NCBI GenBank assembly: GCA_031761405.1 | Contig: JASEVX010000003.1 | Coordinates: forward strand, 61,868,401-61,932,400 | Direction of reading: 5' to 3' | Origin: Serripes groenlandicus | Lineage: Eukaryota; Mollusca; Bivalvia; Cardiida; Cardiidae | DNA: 64,000 nt | In this document: positions 25,431 through 38,456 of the stretch, piece after piece | How positions within the stretch are numbered: position 1 is the stretch's first letter | Layout: each line of letters begins with the position of its first letter | Notes under the pieces: model-generated | What the model saw: only the letters and a program-made list of their open reading frames with translations | Databases searched by the model: none | Told to the model about the DNA's origin: nothing | Program-made: the position numbers and the translations under genes

Positions 25431-25584
25431 GGCGTCAGAAAGTGTCTATTTGAGGGAAAGGGTGATTGAAATATTATAATTAGCTCCTCTGGCTGAAAGC
25501 TAGTCGAGCTTATGTCATGGCGAATTGTCCGTCGTGCATGCGTGCGTGCGTTAACCTTTTGCTTCAAACGACTTTTCCTCCCTA

Positions 25585-25730
25585 ACCACTTGGCCAGTTG
25601 CTTGGAAAGAATGTTGTGTGAAGTACTGGTATGAGAAAGCCAAGAAACATACGAGTAGTTGAACTGGCTGCCGTGATATGACTGAAAGATTTATGAAAAT
25701 GGTGTTAAACCCCAATTAATCAATCAAACT
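25585..25730 (+). mobile_element. 5'-truncated SINE
   Basis: Carries only the 3' body and tail of the family seen at 8344-8640 (ccagttgcttggaaagaatg ... tgatatgactgaaag ... ttaaaccccaattaatcaat). There is no tRNA head. Confidence 0.75.
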
Positions 25731-26029
25731 ATTTTATTACCTAATACTTTGAGACTTGGAAAACTTGTTCATCTAATACCCTTCTTCTCATTGTGTACTA
25801 AATATGCTGAGTGTAGCCTATTTTTAGGGGTAAAAAGTATGAATTTTGATGTATTTTAGTTGTATTAGAGAATTGGACATTATTGGTTAAGTTACAGGTC
25901 AATTTTACAGAAAATCCACAGGTGAAATGTGTCTATCCTTGTAAGCCTGTCTGGCATGCTTAGGCTGATCCGGATCGATACTTTACGCAGAGTCCACAAT
26001 GTTGGTTTGCTCGCGGGACTGTTCAAATT

Positions 26030-26795
26030 AAAGGAAAATCTAGTTAACACTCTGGAAGCCGCATGTTTTACTTGAACATGTTGAAACTTCCTCAGAACAT
26101 TTGCTTGTATGATATCTAGCCTAAGTTCGAATTTGTGTCAGATCCAGTAAAGAACTAGGTCACTTAGCCAAACACTGTAGAACAATCTTGTTAACACTAT
26201 AGACACTGCATTTTTGTATTGAGCATTTTGAAACTTTGTCAGAAAGTTTGTCTTGATAATAGGCCAATTTCAAATATTGGTTATTTTGGATAAAACATTA
26301 GGGCACTAAGCCAAGTTGGAGGAAAATCTTGTTAAGACTCTGGAAGCTGCACTTTTAGCTTGAGGATGCTAAAGCATTGAAACATTGTCAGAATGATTGT
26401 TTTTATTATATTTATTTTGAATATGGGTAATGTTTGTTCAAAGATTAGGTCACTATGCCAAGGTGTAGGACAATATTGATTTAACACTTTTTTGACTTTA
26501 GCGGCTTGAAACTTTGTCAGATAGTTTTCCTTGATGATATACAGGCCAATTTAGACATTGATAATGTTGAGTAAAAAATTAGGACTCTTGATCAAATTTA
26601 AGAAAAATCTTGTTAATGCTCTGGAAACCATGTTTTGAACTCTAGCATGATGAATCTTTACCAGAATGTTTATTTTGATGATATCGAGGCTAAATTCGAA
26701 TATGGTCTGGCTAAAAACTAGGTTACTAGGCCAATATTGAGAAATATTTTGTAAACACTCTAGTCACCACATTTCTCTCAAATGTTCCTTGCGTG
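26030..26795 (+). repeat. ~140-bp periodic repeat, 5-6 diverged units
   Basis: The phrase 'aatcttgttaacactctgga' and its variants recurs at about 26037, 26185, 26325, 26605 and 26745, with a weaker one near 26470. Each is followed by 'ttgaaactttgtcagaa' and 'aggtcactaggccaa'-like text. The spacing is about 140 bp. I associate similar text with mollusc genomes. No protein is evident. Confidence 0.75.
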
Positions 26796-26799
26796 ACTC

Positions 26800-27904
26800 T
26801 TTACTAAGAGTGTTAACATTAAGTTGATTCTTTAGATACTATAGATAATAAATAGCTTTGCTACAGGTACTATTTTACCCTTTCTACACTACAGACACAT
26901 GTTGTCTAATCTTCAACAGATGGATGGTATGAGACATTTCGACAGTTTTCTCAATGTTTTCCTCACACGTCAATACTTTTAGTTTCATAAATACAGATTT
27001 ACCAATATCTTTAGTTAAACATTTTCAAATTTGATAAATTACCTATCACAAATGTGTTTGTTTATCTAACTGTATCTACCGTCTATAGTTCAAGAGTTTA
27101 ATTATAGATCTCTGGAAATAAGGTTAACCCTGTCTTAAATAAATGTTTGAACTGAATGAATTTCTGCTTTTTTGTTTACATTTTTTGAAATTATGTGAAA
27201 TTATGTGAAAAATGGAACAGTTGATCATCTTTTTTTCCCTCATACAATAGGTACCGTCCCACAGCACTTTCAGTGCTTTGATTCACATACGTAAACATCG
27301 GCCGCATATATGACTCTTAAATATCTAGGCAAAAATATGAAAAATCTACACAGATTCAAAATAAGCTTTATTTATTGAATACCGTTGAAAACATTGTGAC
27401 AGAAGGTAAGATTGTTCAATATGAGTTAATTCTCCTTTGCCCACGATGTTTTTAAAAGCCGGCTAATACAGAAGAATCAGAATGAAGATTTGTGTTAGTG
27501 TTATCATTTGTATCACAAGTATCTAGACGAATTTCGCTTATGTATTTACTGGTATCAGTAATATGACGTGGCTGTTGAATATAGGGCTGATGTAACAGTA
27601 CGAACTAATAAACATTTTAATTAGTCCTTACTACAGCTTGTAAAAGGGAGTCAAATGCTGCAATCAAATCCTAAATAATGTTCAGTTCTTAAGCCAAAAC
27701 ATTTTTAAATCTTTTAGATAAAACATACCTATACTTATTCAATTCTGATTTATGACTATCATTTGAAATCTGGTGTTGATGCTGCATTTAAAAAAAGGTT
27801 AGAAAATGAGAAATTGATAATTACTTTTTTTTGCATTTTGTTCTTTTGGGGTTTCAAGTCGTCTGTATTAAGGAACATAATGATCGAATTAACAAATGTG
27901 TCGC
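26800..27904. other. AT-rich spacer
   Basis: No gene is supported. An ATTGCTC-family hairpin copy is visible at 27388-27480 ('aacattgtgacagaaggtaa' ... 'tttgcccacgatgtttttaa'). Confidence 0.5.
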
Positions 27905-27914
27905 CTGACAAAAG

Positions 27915-28230
27915 CTTAACAATGACGTCCGCCCTGAAAGCGAATCCGTCTGTATCTACGATGACGTCCGCCCTGACAGTAAACTCCGTCTGTTTCTACA
28001 ATGACGTCCACCCAGACAGGTGACTCCGTCTGTAACTACAATGACGTCCGCCCTGACAGGTAACTCCGTCTGTATCTTCAATATCGTCCGCCCTGAAAGC
28101 GAACTCCATCTGTATCTACAATGACGTCCGCCCTGAAAGCGAACTCCGTCTGTATCTACAATGACGTCCGCCCTGAAAGCGAACTCCGTCTGTTTCTACA
28201 ATGACGTCCACCCTGACAGCGAACTCAAAG
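27915..28230 (-). repeat. 40-bp minisatellite, about 8 copies
   Basis: Unit in + orientation: 'aatgacgtccgccctgaaag' followed by 'cgaactccgtctgtatctac'. Same sequence family as 17906-18022, expanded. The frame through it (27763-28023) is a by-product of the repeat. Confidence 0.9.
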
Positions 28231-30684
28231 GTTTGAAACCCAGTCGCTTGTAATCATAAGTTTGAAATTGCTTCCAGGCGCAGATCTTAGAACAACGGGG
28301 ATGCCGTTGCTACAGATGGTTAGGTACATGTTAAACGTATATATATATCTCATATTATTGATGCCAACGTAGTTTGTAAAAACATTTTATAACTCCATTT
28401 GAATAGACAGGTGCCGATTATTTTACTTGTAGTAATCAATGACACGCCCAGCTATAGTTAAGCCCGTTCGTTCAAAATGACGCAACTTGACCCTCCTCAG
28501 TATGTATCCATGCAGTATGATCGTGATCTAATCCATTCGCAAATAATATACAAAAGCTTTGTTTGTGAGTTGTAAAATACTTTGATAAAACTGATCACTT
28601 TTCACAAATGCCAGCATTAACCTGTTTACATGGTCAGGCTCCGTTTACGAATACGTGACTGCACACTAAAAATTATGTAGATCGGCTTTCAGGTAAAACA
28701 AACTAATTTAAAAAATGTTTGTTACGGTAAAATCAATATACTCAGAGAGTACATGTACGAAGTTGTAAGACTTTTCTGTGTAAAATATATTTTACACCTT
28801 CGTATACTTACCCTGTTATGCAGAGTAGTCAATTGGAAATGCCTGGAAGTGTTATAAGATTAGAAGAAAGTAGATATGTAGTGTTCTATTATTGACACAC
28901 CGGGCCCGATATTGCCTTGATACGGATCTCTGTTTATCGTTTTAGCATGGGGCTCGTCAGAGCCAATTGCCATACATGTAGTAGGCGAATTCCGAAGACA
29001 CTCATCGAAATCTAGGCTAGAATCAGTTCCTATTGTTTAAGTCTTATTACATCGTCGGGAATGAATTACTTCAAATATCTCATTATACAGTAGCTCTCAA
29101 TTACTGAACACCATTTCCCGTTCAGAGAGATGTCCTGCTATTCGTAGATTGTATTTAATGTCAATGAAAGCACATGCGTCTGTGGAATATTTGCTTAAAC
29201 TGAGTGTACTGCTTCCAGAGTATCTATGTCTACAGTATCGTATCGCCAAATAATCCGTCACTTATATAACAAAACGTGTTACCTTGGTGAGATATCAACC
29301 GGACAATGGATTGTAATTGACATCTCTGACGCAATAGAATGAACTACAAAGATATGTGCTGTAAAAATATATGAATTACAAAATTGAAAATGAAAAATGC
29401 ATTTCTGCGCTGTCAACAAACGAATTCATGGAAATATATTTTCGATTTCGACTCAAACATTATTTTTTACAGATAGTCAAGACCCAGTAGTTAAATAAAT
29501 AACAAAAAGGAATCAAAACATTAAATTGAAAAGTAAATAATGTTTGAAATTATATGCATTAAATTATATCAACTTAAACATGACCTTTTTTTTAATCGTT
29601 ACAGCGAAATACTATACGAATGTTTCGGCCTTTGTCTATATATAGGTCACAATACACCAACTAAATTCCTTCTTTGTTTCGATGTAAATCAAACAGTTTC
29701 AGCCATGAATTGTCACACGTTCTAAGAGTTTCTCATGTAGAGCACCATATATCAATGAAAAGAGTTACCTCTAAGCTTTAAAAGCTTACCGTCATTTTGG
29801 ACCAAATCGGGCCCGGACAAAACTGCTGTTAAGCATTCTTTACTTTCACTTTCAAACAAGGTCAAAATACTTAAAGTGATCAAAAAAATCATTTCCAGTG
29901 CATCCTATACAAATTAACAATGTATGTCATATATTCAATGCATTCTGGTGATGGTATACACTCATTTATTTCTATGCAAACAAAGCTTTTTTTAGGGACC
30001 ATTTTGGTGTTTTTTGTATAATTTGACCTTTAAGACAAAAATCTATTTATTTACAAAGTATGATATAAAATCAAAGCACAAAAGCAATATCTGGCCAATG
30101 AAGCAATGGTTATCAAGGAAAATTCAATTTTTCTATACCTCCAAAGCCTAGGTTTTCGGCTGAATCGATGAGTTCGCGTAATACATAGGAAAATAAGAAA
30201 CGCATCACATATTTAGGTTTTACTGTGTCAAATGTTGATAGAAATGATCAAACTTAATATTTATGCATTATTCTCAAACTGAATATTGTAAAGTGTTTCG
30301 GGATCGTTAGTTACATGTCCAAATGTAATCTGCAGTTAGCCCTTTGCTGTCAGCAGTCTCAGTGCTTTGATGTTGTTGTTGGTTATCCTTGTAAGACAGC
30401 TGTTAGCGTAGACCGATATTATTCCGTCAGAAGCCGCTCATCACGGGATTCGAACGCGGGACATTTAGTAAAGAGGCCGACGCTCTACCAATGCATCACT
30501 GTTTTCCACAATCGAAAAGGAAGACATTGTGAAAGAAGAAAAATATGAATCATTCTATCAAAGTATAGAGGTGGGAGACATAGATTTGCAATAACAACCT
30601 TGAATCCACGTCGGGCCCCCGCGGTTATTGATTACTTAATGAGAGTTTAACGCCGATGTCAACGGTATTACAGTTACAGGTATG

Positions 30685-30950
30685 TGAGCCGTCCCGCGAG
30701 AAAACCAACATCATGGCCTCTGTGTACTGTATCGACCCAGATCAGCCTGTGCACTCCGCGTGAACTCATCCGGGTCGACACCTTCTGTCTCAGGAAGATA
30801 GAGTAATGGTTTCTGAAATAGAAAAACCACAGGAGGCGAAATGTGTCTATCCGGGTAAGCCTGCGAGGCATGCTTAGGCTGATCCGGATCGATACTTTAC
30901 GCAGAGTCCACAGTGTTGGTTTTCTCGCGATACGGCTCATTTTACGGCCG
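30685..30950. mobile_element. MITE-like foldback element, right arm
   Basis: Partner of 14942-15200, with GAGAAAACCAACA-type ends in inverted orientation. Confidence 0.75.
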
Positions 30951-31298
30951 TCATATCACCTTATAAGTGTTTCCGTGTACCTCTACTCCACATATAGTCT
31001 TCCAGGGCGACTGGCCACCTTTCACACAGACTACTTAGTCCGTTAGTCGAAGACGAAATACGTTAGTTACATTGTTATTGTTTCAATCATCTGAAAGTAT
31101 GATTGTTCGAATCGAGCTTCGAACTCATGCTCCTCGTCGTTACAGACAGAGCAAGGCTATCACAGTCCGACACACACGGTTATTGGTTTCTTTAAACTCA
31201 AACAAGTATGATGTTTGGAGTGAAGGTCAATGAAAATCTGCGGTAAAAGATGATATAAGATAATGAGGACATTTATATTGAACTTCTGTCGTGTTGTT

Positions 31299-31564
31299 AT
31301 GTTTGTTTGTATGGTGCTATACGCCGTTTGTAACAATGTTCCGTTAACTCATGGCGTTTTCTGGGTAAGATACCAGTACTGGTGCTCCATTTATCTTGAC
31401 ACAACTAAGTTATTTGTAATGCTTACCCCGTTATCCTGAGCACCATGGAGGGAAAGTCATTACTACAATTCTAAAATGTTATTGATATGACCCGGCAAGG
31501 TATTGAACCCGCGACCTCTACGATCGAGGTGGACGCTCTATCCCTACACCTATGATGCGGTCCC
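31299..31564 (-). mobile_element. tRNA-derived SINE, right-arm mirror copy
   Basis: Reverse-complement partner of 14333-14592. Confidence 0.75.
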
Positions 31565-33553
31565 TTCGTGATAATAAATCAAAATCGCCTGTAATAGAAG
31601 TATCAACATTTCTGGTAACAAGTAACTGAATCAATAGTGTGATGATAGTTTTAAGGGAGTTAACTCTTGCAACCCCAAACCCAAATCACGTTCGGATCAT
31701 AATAACAAGTAGATAATCGTTTAAAGAAAGATCTGCCTAAAATTATTAATGTCTGCTTTTAAACAAAATTGAAATCGAAAAATAATTATTAGAAGTCGGG
31801 TGTTGATGTGAAATTGAAAATATTGTTGGAAAAAGAGATATTGCTCCTTAATTTTTACCGACGCTGTTTTGATTGAATATTTAAGTCGTCTTCTTATATG
31901 AAAATAATGGTCGAAACAACAAACTTGGTTTATGCCAATATGTCAGTTGGTTAAAGTGGTATGGACAGACGGACGGACATATAACGATAGAGTCATGTGT
32001 AAATTGCCTCCTTGTCAAGAATGGCGAAACCTAAATGGTGCATAGTGTTCATTTACTAGTATTTAGTCGTTCGGCCCATATACATGAACACCATTCGTTC
32101 ATGCTCGTTTACAATATGACGTTATAAAGCATGTACATGAGTTATTTAGTCGGATAAGTTATACATGCAGATCAGTGTGCGTACTTCCTAGAAGGAAATG
32201 ATTTAACCCTTTTCCATATGTAGACGTTTTCAGAATTAAACGGTTAATGGTCTATTGATCATACTGTGTGTATTCGCAGGTTGATCTGGTCACAAACGTC
32301 CGAAGGCTTTATTTACTGCATCAATGTTACATCATACACGTGAAATTCATGAAGTTCATGCAATATTGATCTTACCAATCAAAACACATACTAAAATACA
32401 ATGCTCTTACACACTGTCTTCGGTTGATGTATTTCTTTTAAACAAATTGTGTAATGTTTAGCTATGTTAATGTTTACAAAAAGTATAACAAAACATTTTT
32501 TATGCAAATGGCGATCGTGTTTCACACCAAACTACGATCGAATATGCACTCTGAATGTGTGCAACGAATAATATCTATGAAACTACTTCATATTATTTCT
32601 AAATAAAATTACCATTCACGTTTAAATATGCATAAATAAATATTAATCCTTCATTAAAAGTCAATACATGTATACGAGAATTTTCGAGTAAAATAGACTA
32701 ATATATGTGAGACTGAACAAACATGACTCGTTTATGTAGTTATATATTGGTTTAGATCGTTAGTGACTAATTACGTGTAGTATTAATTCATGAAATATTG
32801 TATAACCAATTAAAAAATATACAGAATATTTCATTAACAAAATGATAAAATCGTTCTAGACGCGTCATCCGAAAAAGAGTCTAGTTTTATCGCCGTTTCA
32901 GCATCGGTTGATTTACCTTTATACTAAACGGATGGGGCTCTGCTTCTATACTTTGACATATATTTATAAAAATATGTTTATATGGAGTAACCTTGGAAAA
33001 GACGCATTATCTCGGCTTGTATTGGTTTCTCACTAAAGGATCATGCATAAGTGTTCTGTCACTGTGATAGGACTCTCATACCGCTGAAAACGGCCTATAG
33101 CGCCAACACACAGAACAAAACAGAAACTGTATTCATATGATTCTCATACCGCTGAAAACAGCCTCTTAATCCAACAAACAGAACAAAACAAAAACTGTAT
33201 TCATATGACTTGGACACATATGGTATATACAATATACATGTGCATACGAAAAATAAAAGTTTCACAGAAATACTAGGCGGAAATAATGTTTTAATGAAAG
33301 GAATAAATTTTTATAATAAAGCAAAACGAATTAATACTATTACGCCGCGTCTTGACATTTGGTCCTTAATTACTCTACGTAACGGCCTCATATATAAAGG
33401 AAAATTGTCGAAAAACTAGTTGGGTCTACACTTCTCGTTTATTTTTCAAAAGGTGCATCTAAAAACTCACATGTGGAAGAACCGTGAATGGTCTGATGGA
33501 GCTGTACGTATGCATCGGCTCGTCTGACTCTTCACTGTAGGAATGCAAAGGAA

Positions 33554-33777
33554 GCCGCCGTGTCCGAGTGGTTAGCTTCGGGGATTGTGGTTAACCAGGC
33601 GTCCCGGGTTCGATCCCCAGTCGAGGAGGTCATGGTGAAATGATACTGGGCAAGGCACATTTCCTAGCCTAGAATTGGTTTGTTTACCATGGATCATAGA
33701 TAAGTGAACTGTCCCCGTGGTATAACTGAAATAATATTGAAAACGGCTCAAAACCCCAATAAAACGAACAAACAAAA
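33554..33777 (+). mobile_element. SINE with class-II-tRNA-like head, right arm
   Basis: Partner of 12180-12400. The head is 'gccgccgtgtccgagtggtt'. Its tail ends in a run of A/C ('gaacaaacaaaa'). Confidence 0.75.
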
Positions 33778-34190
33778 TGCGTATGCAATAGGACCCCAAC
33801 TAACTAGACTGGGATCATAGAATCGCAGACAGTAATAGCTCTGACAAGAGTCAGGGTATGCACAGTTCGCGCGTGTAATCAAGCTCAATTTCGCCTGACA
33901 TAGCTCTGTATTTCAGTAACAGGATGAAGTTTTACCTGTCCCACCTTGTTCTATATCAGGATGTCGATTTTAATCACATTGAGTCATATTTACTTCCTAA
34001 GCCTTTGCCCGTAATGGCAATTATGATGACATTCCTTGAACATTAATTTAATCATTTTTGATCCAATTTATTTATACGCTTACAGAACACTTGTTTGACT
34101 AGATGGCGTACAGGGTATATCTTAATATCACTGCACGGAGGCTCAGACTGATCTGGATCTTACCTGGATGTACATTTCCGAATGTCAGTT

Positions 34191-34408
34191 TTGTTTGTTT
34201 GTATGATGTTTACGCCGCTTATATCACGGCGTTCCCTGGGTAATTTACCAGTACTACTGGTCCATTCATCCTGACACCAGCCAGTCAGTCGTAATGTTTA
34301 CTCAACAACCCTGAGCGTCAAGGAGGGCAGCCATTACTACCATTCTTTAAGTATTTGGTATGACCTGTACGGGGATCGAACCGCTCAACCACTACACCAC
34401 CGAGACGG
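34191..34408 (-). mobile_element. tRNA-derived SINE, right-arm mirror copy
   Basis: Reverse-complement partner of 11546-11764, carrying the same internal deletion in its tRNA-like head. Confidence 0.75.
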
Positions 34409-35597
34409 TTTGTGTAGGTCGTGGCCATTCTAACTATTTTTATGTGGTTGTTGTTGGGGGTTTCAGTATTCATTTAAATTGTTTTACAGACGTTTTACTT
34501 TTTAACTTTGAAAAAGCATTTTCTCGTTTTAAGATACATCTCTTTAAAATAAAGATATATCACTTCATCTTTGAGAAATATCCCTTCTTTTCATTTATAT
34601 ATATTTCAACTTAAAAATGAGAGAAGATGTCTCCTTGGTTTAGTAGAATTAATACGAGAACATATCTCAAGCACGGGCATGCGCGTATCCAGGCATACGC
34701 ACGTACGTCAATGCGTAAAATTCGTCAGGAAAGGTAAAACATTCATTAGTGGTTAGGGTTGATTTCTTCCGAAAAGGTCAATACATCTGCATGTGGCTAA
34801 ATCTAGTTTGTCTTTTCGGTATGATCAAACTTGAGTCACCAAATGCAATGTAGAAATTTAACATTTTCCCGACAGAATATGCCCGAATCCCCTACCTCAT
34901 CTGGGTTTATACTCGATATTTACACCGTTAGTCCCCTGACGGGTAAAGGAATTTGCCTTTACACATAAACTGCATAATGGCCAGCCATACATCTTCATAC
35001 AAAATGCCATTATAGACTATTTTCAAATGAAAACAAAATAAAAACATAGAAAAAACGAGATCTATACTGATTACTGAACGCAAACGAAAAGGGGAAAACA
35101 TTTTCTCGGTTTCACAACGTGGTTTTCTTGTTAACCCTTATTCCACGTGACTTTAAACATCTACGAATGCCGTAATACACGACTATAGATCACATTCGTT
35201 AACATTGTAGACCAAGATCAGCCTGCACATCCGTGTAATTAAGATTTGGTCTGCACTATTCGCTACGCATGTCGAAATCTATACCAATATTGTTTAACAA
35301 CGTAAACAAAGTAAAGGGTGATTATATCTGTGGTGGGAAATCAGCGGGCTAAGGGTTAGCTTATCACAAATACCTTATTTTGGTTTTGCTGGTTTTTCGG
35401 CTAAATCTCCTATCCCACTCTTCACATTTTTGTAACCAAATTCAAACCAGTTTGGAGTTAGATCAGCCTGTATAATGTAGTTTAATCTCGGAAAATGCCT
35501 TTTCACTTCTGGCAATCTTATTTCAGACCTTTGTAAGGGGTCTGCGTTATTTTAAAACCTACAGTATATTATTATATTACTTCTTTCCCGACTGATC

Positions 35598-35616
35598 GGG
35601 GGGGGGGGGGGGGGGG
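35598..35616 (+). repeat. 19-bp poly-G tract
   Basis: Uninterrupted run of G in the right arm. The matching left-arm site (9874-9886) is 'ccccccatccc', so the tract expanded on one side or is a sequencing error in a homopolymer. Confidence 0.9.
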
Positions 35617-36309
35617 CGCTACTTATCCATGGGCTCCTCAGTAACTTAACCTCTTTGTGGTAAACACTAGTCGAATGTAGATCCGAGAGAATGTATGTTG
35701 CAAAAGCTCAGCCATCAATAATAGTCGAACAATGTAGACTAAGTTCTAAGATTATCCTTCACATATGTACAGGCGGTTCTCTATTAAAGGGTTTCCAATG
35801 TGTTGTTACGTAAAACCAGAGCTACAGATAACTACGGACAGTGTAGATACAGATTAAACTGGAGGTAGATTATCTATTTAAGTTGTTTGTATTGCCTTTA
35901 TTAGCGTATACGATAATCCATTGCTTAAAAGCTTATGTACGCCTGTAATTACAAGTGTGTCCGCTTTGAAAAAAGACTGAATGTTCGAAACCCGGTCGGA
36001 TTGTATTTAAGACGTTGAAGTTGTTTTCAGGCGCACGTCCGATGCATATGTGAATGCAAACAAGTACAAACTGTCCATTGCGAACTATCTAGATCCAGAC
36101 CAGCCTGTGTACCTGCGCAGCCTGATCTAATTCTAAACCTTTCACAAATAATTTATAAATGCGATTTTTGATAGGGTTCAATTAAACCGTACTTGTGCGG
36201 TCGAAACATTATTAACAGGTGTTGACCGTGCTGCCGCCAAAAAAAAGTGTGCACGCTGTAAAATAGTTCACACATTCTTATTCAATATTTAAAATAGGCA
36301 AATGTCTTG

Positions 36310-36455
36310 TCATCCTCGATACCCAGGCTATTCATAAATATATGATAGCTAGCGACTGCATTTCACCTCATAAATTATTCATGAGTACGAGATTTTAACA
36401 GCCAATTTGCTCAGGGTATCATATATTTTATGAATAGCCTGGGTACAGAGGATGA
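36310..36455. mobile_element. MITE-like foldback element, right arm, shorter
   Basis: Same terminal inverted repeats as 8932-9172. The interior is reduced to the part reading 'catttcacctcataaattat'. Confidence 0.7.
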
Positions 36456-36731
36456 TGTCATACATGATGAGTGTACTCCTTAATTACGCAGTTACTGTTG
36501 AAAACAAATATGTATGGATAAGTTTGCATGTTAAACGAAATTCGGTTACTTTCGTGTCATATACATGTAATCATGCTGGTATGAATTGGCGGAAGGATCC
36601 GATTTCAAGCCTTGTTTTCGCTTTACCTCTTGGATAAATAAATATACAACCGAAAATATCCAATATGTTTTTTTTTTTACAGAAGAATATAAGCTACATT
36701 TATGCAATTACTCGAACTCATAGTCATTTTT

Positions 36732-37021
36732 AATTGATTGATTGATTGATGATTGATTGGGGTTTAACGCCTTTTTCAAAAATAAATCAGGCCAGTTCAC
36801 CTATTCATGTGTTTCCTGGCTTTCTAACTCAAGTAATCCACAAAACAATCCTTCCAAGCAACTTGCTGGTTTTCAACATAGACTGTTAGCCCATTGGTAG
36901 TATGACGCTTGTCACAATGACTTTTGTCAAACAACGGAAAGAATGTTGGCCGAGCTGGGGTTCGGACTCATAACCCCTGGTTTGACAGCCCGCGTCCCTA
37001 CCGACTGAGCTATCGGGGCTT
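36732..37021 (-). mobile_element. tRNA-derived SINE, right-arm mirror copy
   Basis: Reverse-complement partner of 8344-8640. It includes the A- and B-box-like segments near 36955-37021. Confidence 0.85.
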
Positions 37022-37608
37022 TATAATTCCTTCAGTGGAGTAAAGCGATATCATCTTTCTTCTATGCAAGGTTTTACGTCGTATGTAAAGTTTAATCACA
37101 GAAACATTCATAGAAAGTGTCCAGTTTGAGATTAATTTGAGGTGATACTTTCGCGCATTTTCTATTTTCTGATTTTTATGCTTAAAATCCCAAACAAATT
37201 CAATGTTGTATGCAGTAAGTGTGTAAACGAAACAAAATGAACAGAACCCTTATCACTTAGCGTAACCCTTCACACATAACTATCCATGTTTTCTTTGTAT
37301 CGTTGGGATACCTTCAACAGCTTTGATCTTTTTTAATCTTTGTGGTTTTCATGTGAAACTGACTTTCAGTACTCCTGAGTACTTTGATTAAAGTTTCTTG
37401 TTGTGAAGAGTTGTGAAGATTTTGATTAGAATGAAAAAATGCTACGGCTTATCTGAACCTACACTTTTCACCAATACCAGCTTTAACAGTTGTGCATGGA
37501 CAGGCGCAATTTATGGTTTACGGGAATATATAATCAACAACAGATTTAAAACTTAACAATTTTCGAATTTAGGTAAAACCCCCTCACGATCTCATTGTAT
37601 TCATTCGA

Positions 37609-37908
37609 GCCGAGCCCCGGTAGCTCAGTCGGTAGCGACGCGGGCTGTCAATCCACGGGTTGTGAGTTCGAATCCCGGCTCGGCCAACTTTCTTCTGAGG
37701 ATTGACAAAAGTCAATGCGACATGCGTCATTCGTCTTCCAACAATGGGCTAAGTCTATGTGGAAAAGCAGCCAGTTGCTTGGGAAGATTGTTGTGTGGAG
37801 TACTGGTGTGAGAAAACCAGGAAATTCATGAGTAGGTGAACTGGCCGCCGTGATATAACTGAGAAACTGTTAAAAACGGCGTTAAACCCCAATCAATCAA
37901 TCAAGCAA
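37609..37908 (+). mobile_element. tRNA-derived SINE with 13-bp target duplication
   Basis: The head 'gccgagccccggtagctcag' starts the element. The tail is 'cggcgttaaaccccaatcaa' followed by TCAA repeats. The 13-bp direct repeat TGTATTCATTCGA flanks it at 37596-37608 and 37909-37921. The left-arm partner at 7460-7755 has the same but more diverged flanks. Confidence 0.9.
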
Positions 37909-38192
37909 TGTATTCATTCGAATACGGAAGTTTAAAATTGTAAACACTGATACACTCAAGGTCCATGTGGAATACCATAAAACCCTTCATTGTAAATATA
38001 GGTTTACACTTCCCTATACACAGAGTAGTCAGTCTGATTTTTGTTTTTTTGTTGTTTCTGTTGTTGTTTTGTTGTTTTCTCCTCTTATTTTTGTAATATT
38101 CTAGCTGTCGGTAAGGGACCCATGTCAACTCCAGGCCAGTCGTGTCGAATAATAGGGACAATACTCGAAGAAATCCCTTAATTGAACAATAA

Positions 38193-38456
38193 AGATAATC
38201 GTGGCCATCCTCCCTCATACCTTACAATAAATTTGTTTTAGTAGATCTATGTTAGAATATTAGGTTAATAGTATGAATCAATAAATAGGGGGTCAAACTT
38301 ATAAAAGGTTTTTAAGTTTTACACGTGTTAATAAAGCTATACATTTTTATGATGGGAAAAGGAAGCTTTAAAAGATAACAGAAAATCAAACAAACAAACA
38401 AAAATAAAAACATGCATTTTTCTGTTTGTAATACGAATATAAGTCCACATCAGAAG
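38193..38456 (-). other. 3' untranslated tail of the LINE
   Basis: Runs between the ORF2 stop and the target-site duplication. It includes an (AAAC)n-like run near 38390-38410. There is no polyadenine tail on the minus strand. Confidence 0.6.

Larger units (their letters stand above)
24929..26025. other. Spacer DNA with repeat fragments
   Basis: No gene is supported. It contains a 5'-truncated SINE tail at 25585-25730 ('gaactggctgccgtgatatg', then AATCAATCAA), an ATTGCTC hairpin repeat at 25358-25430, and a fragment of the GAGAAAACCAACA foldback element at 25955-26020. Confidence 0.6.
18023..27904. other. Central spacer of the inverted repeat
   Basis: This 9.9-kb stretch lies between the arms. 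In order it holds a rearranged copy of left-arm DNA, a 40-bp satellite array, LINE remnants, the same satellite inverted, and low-complexity AT-rich DNA with a ~140-bp periodic repeat. The two satellite arrays are in opposite orientation, as expected if they belong to the mirrored structure. The LINE-bearing middle is not itself palindromic. Confidence 0.85.
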
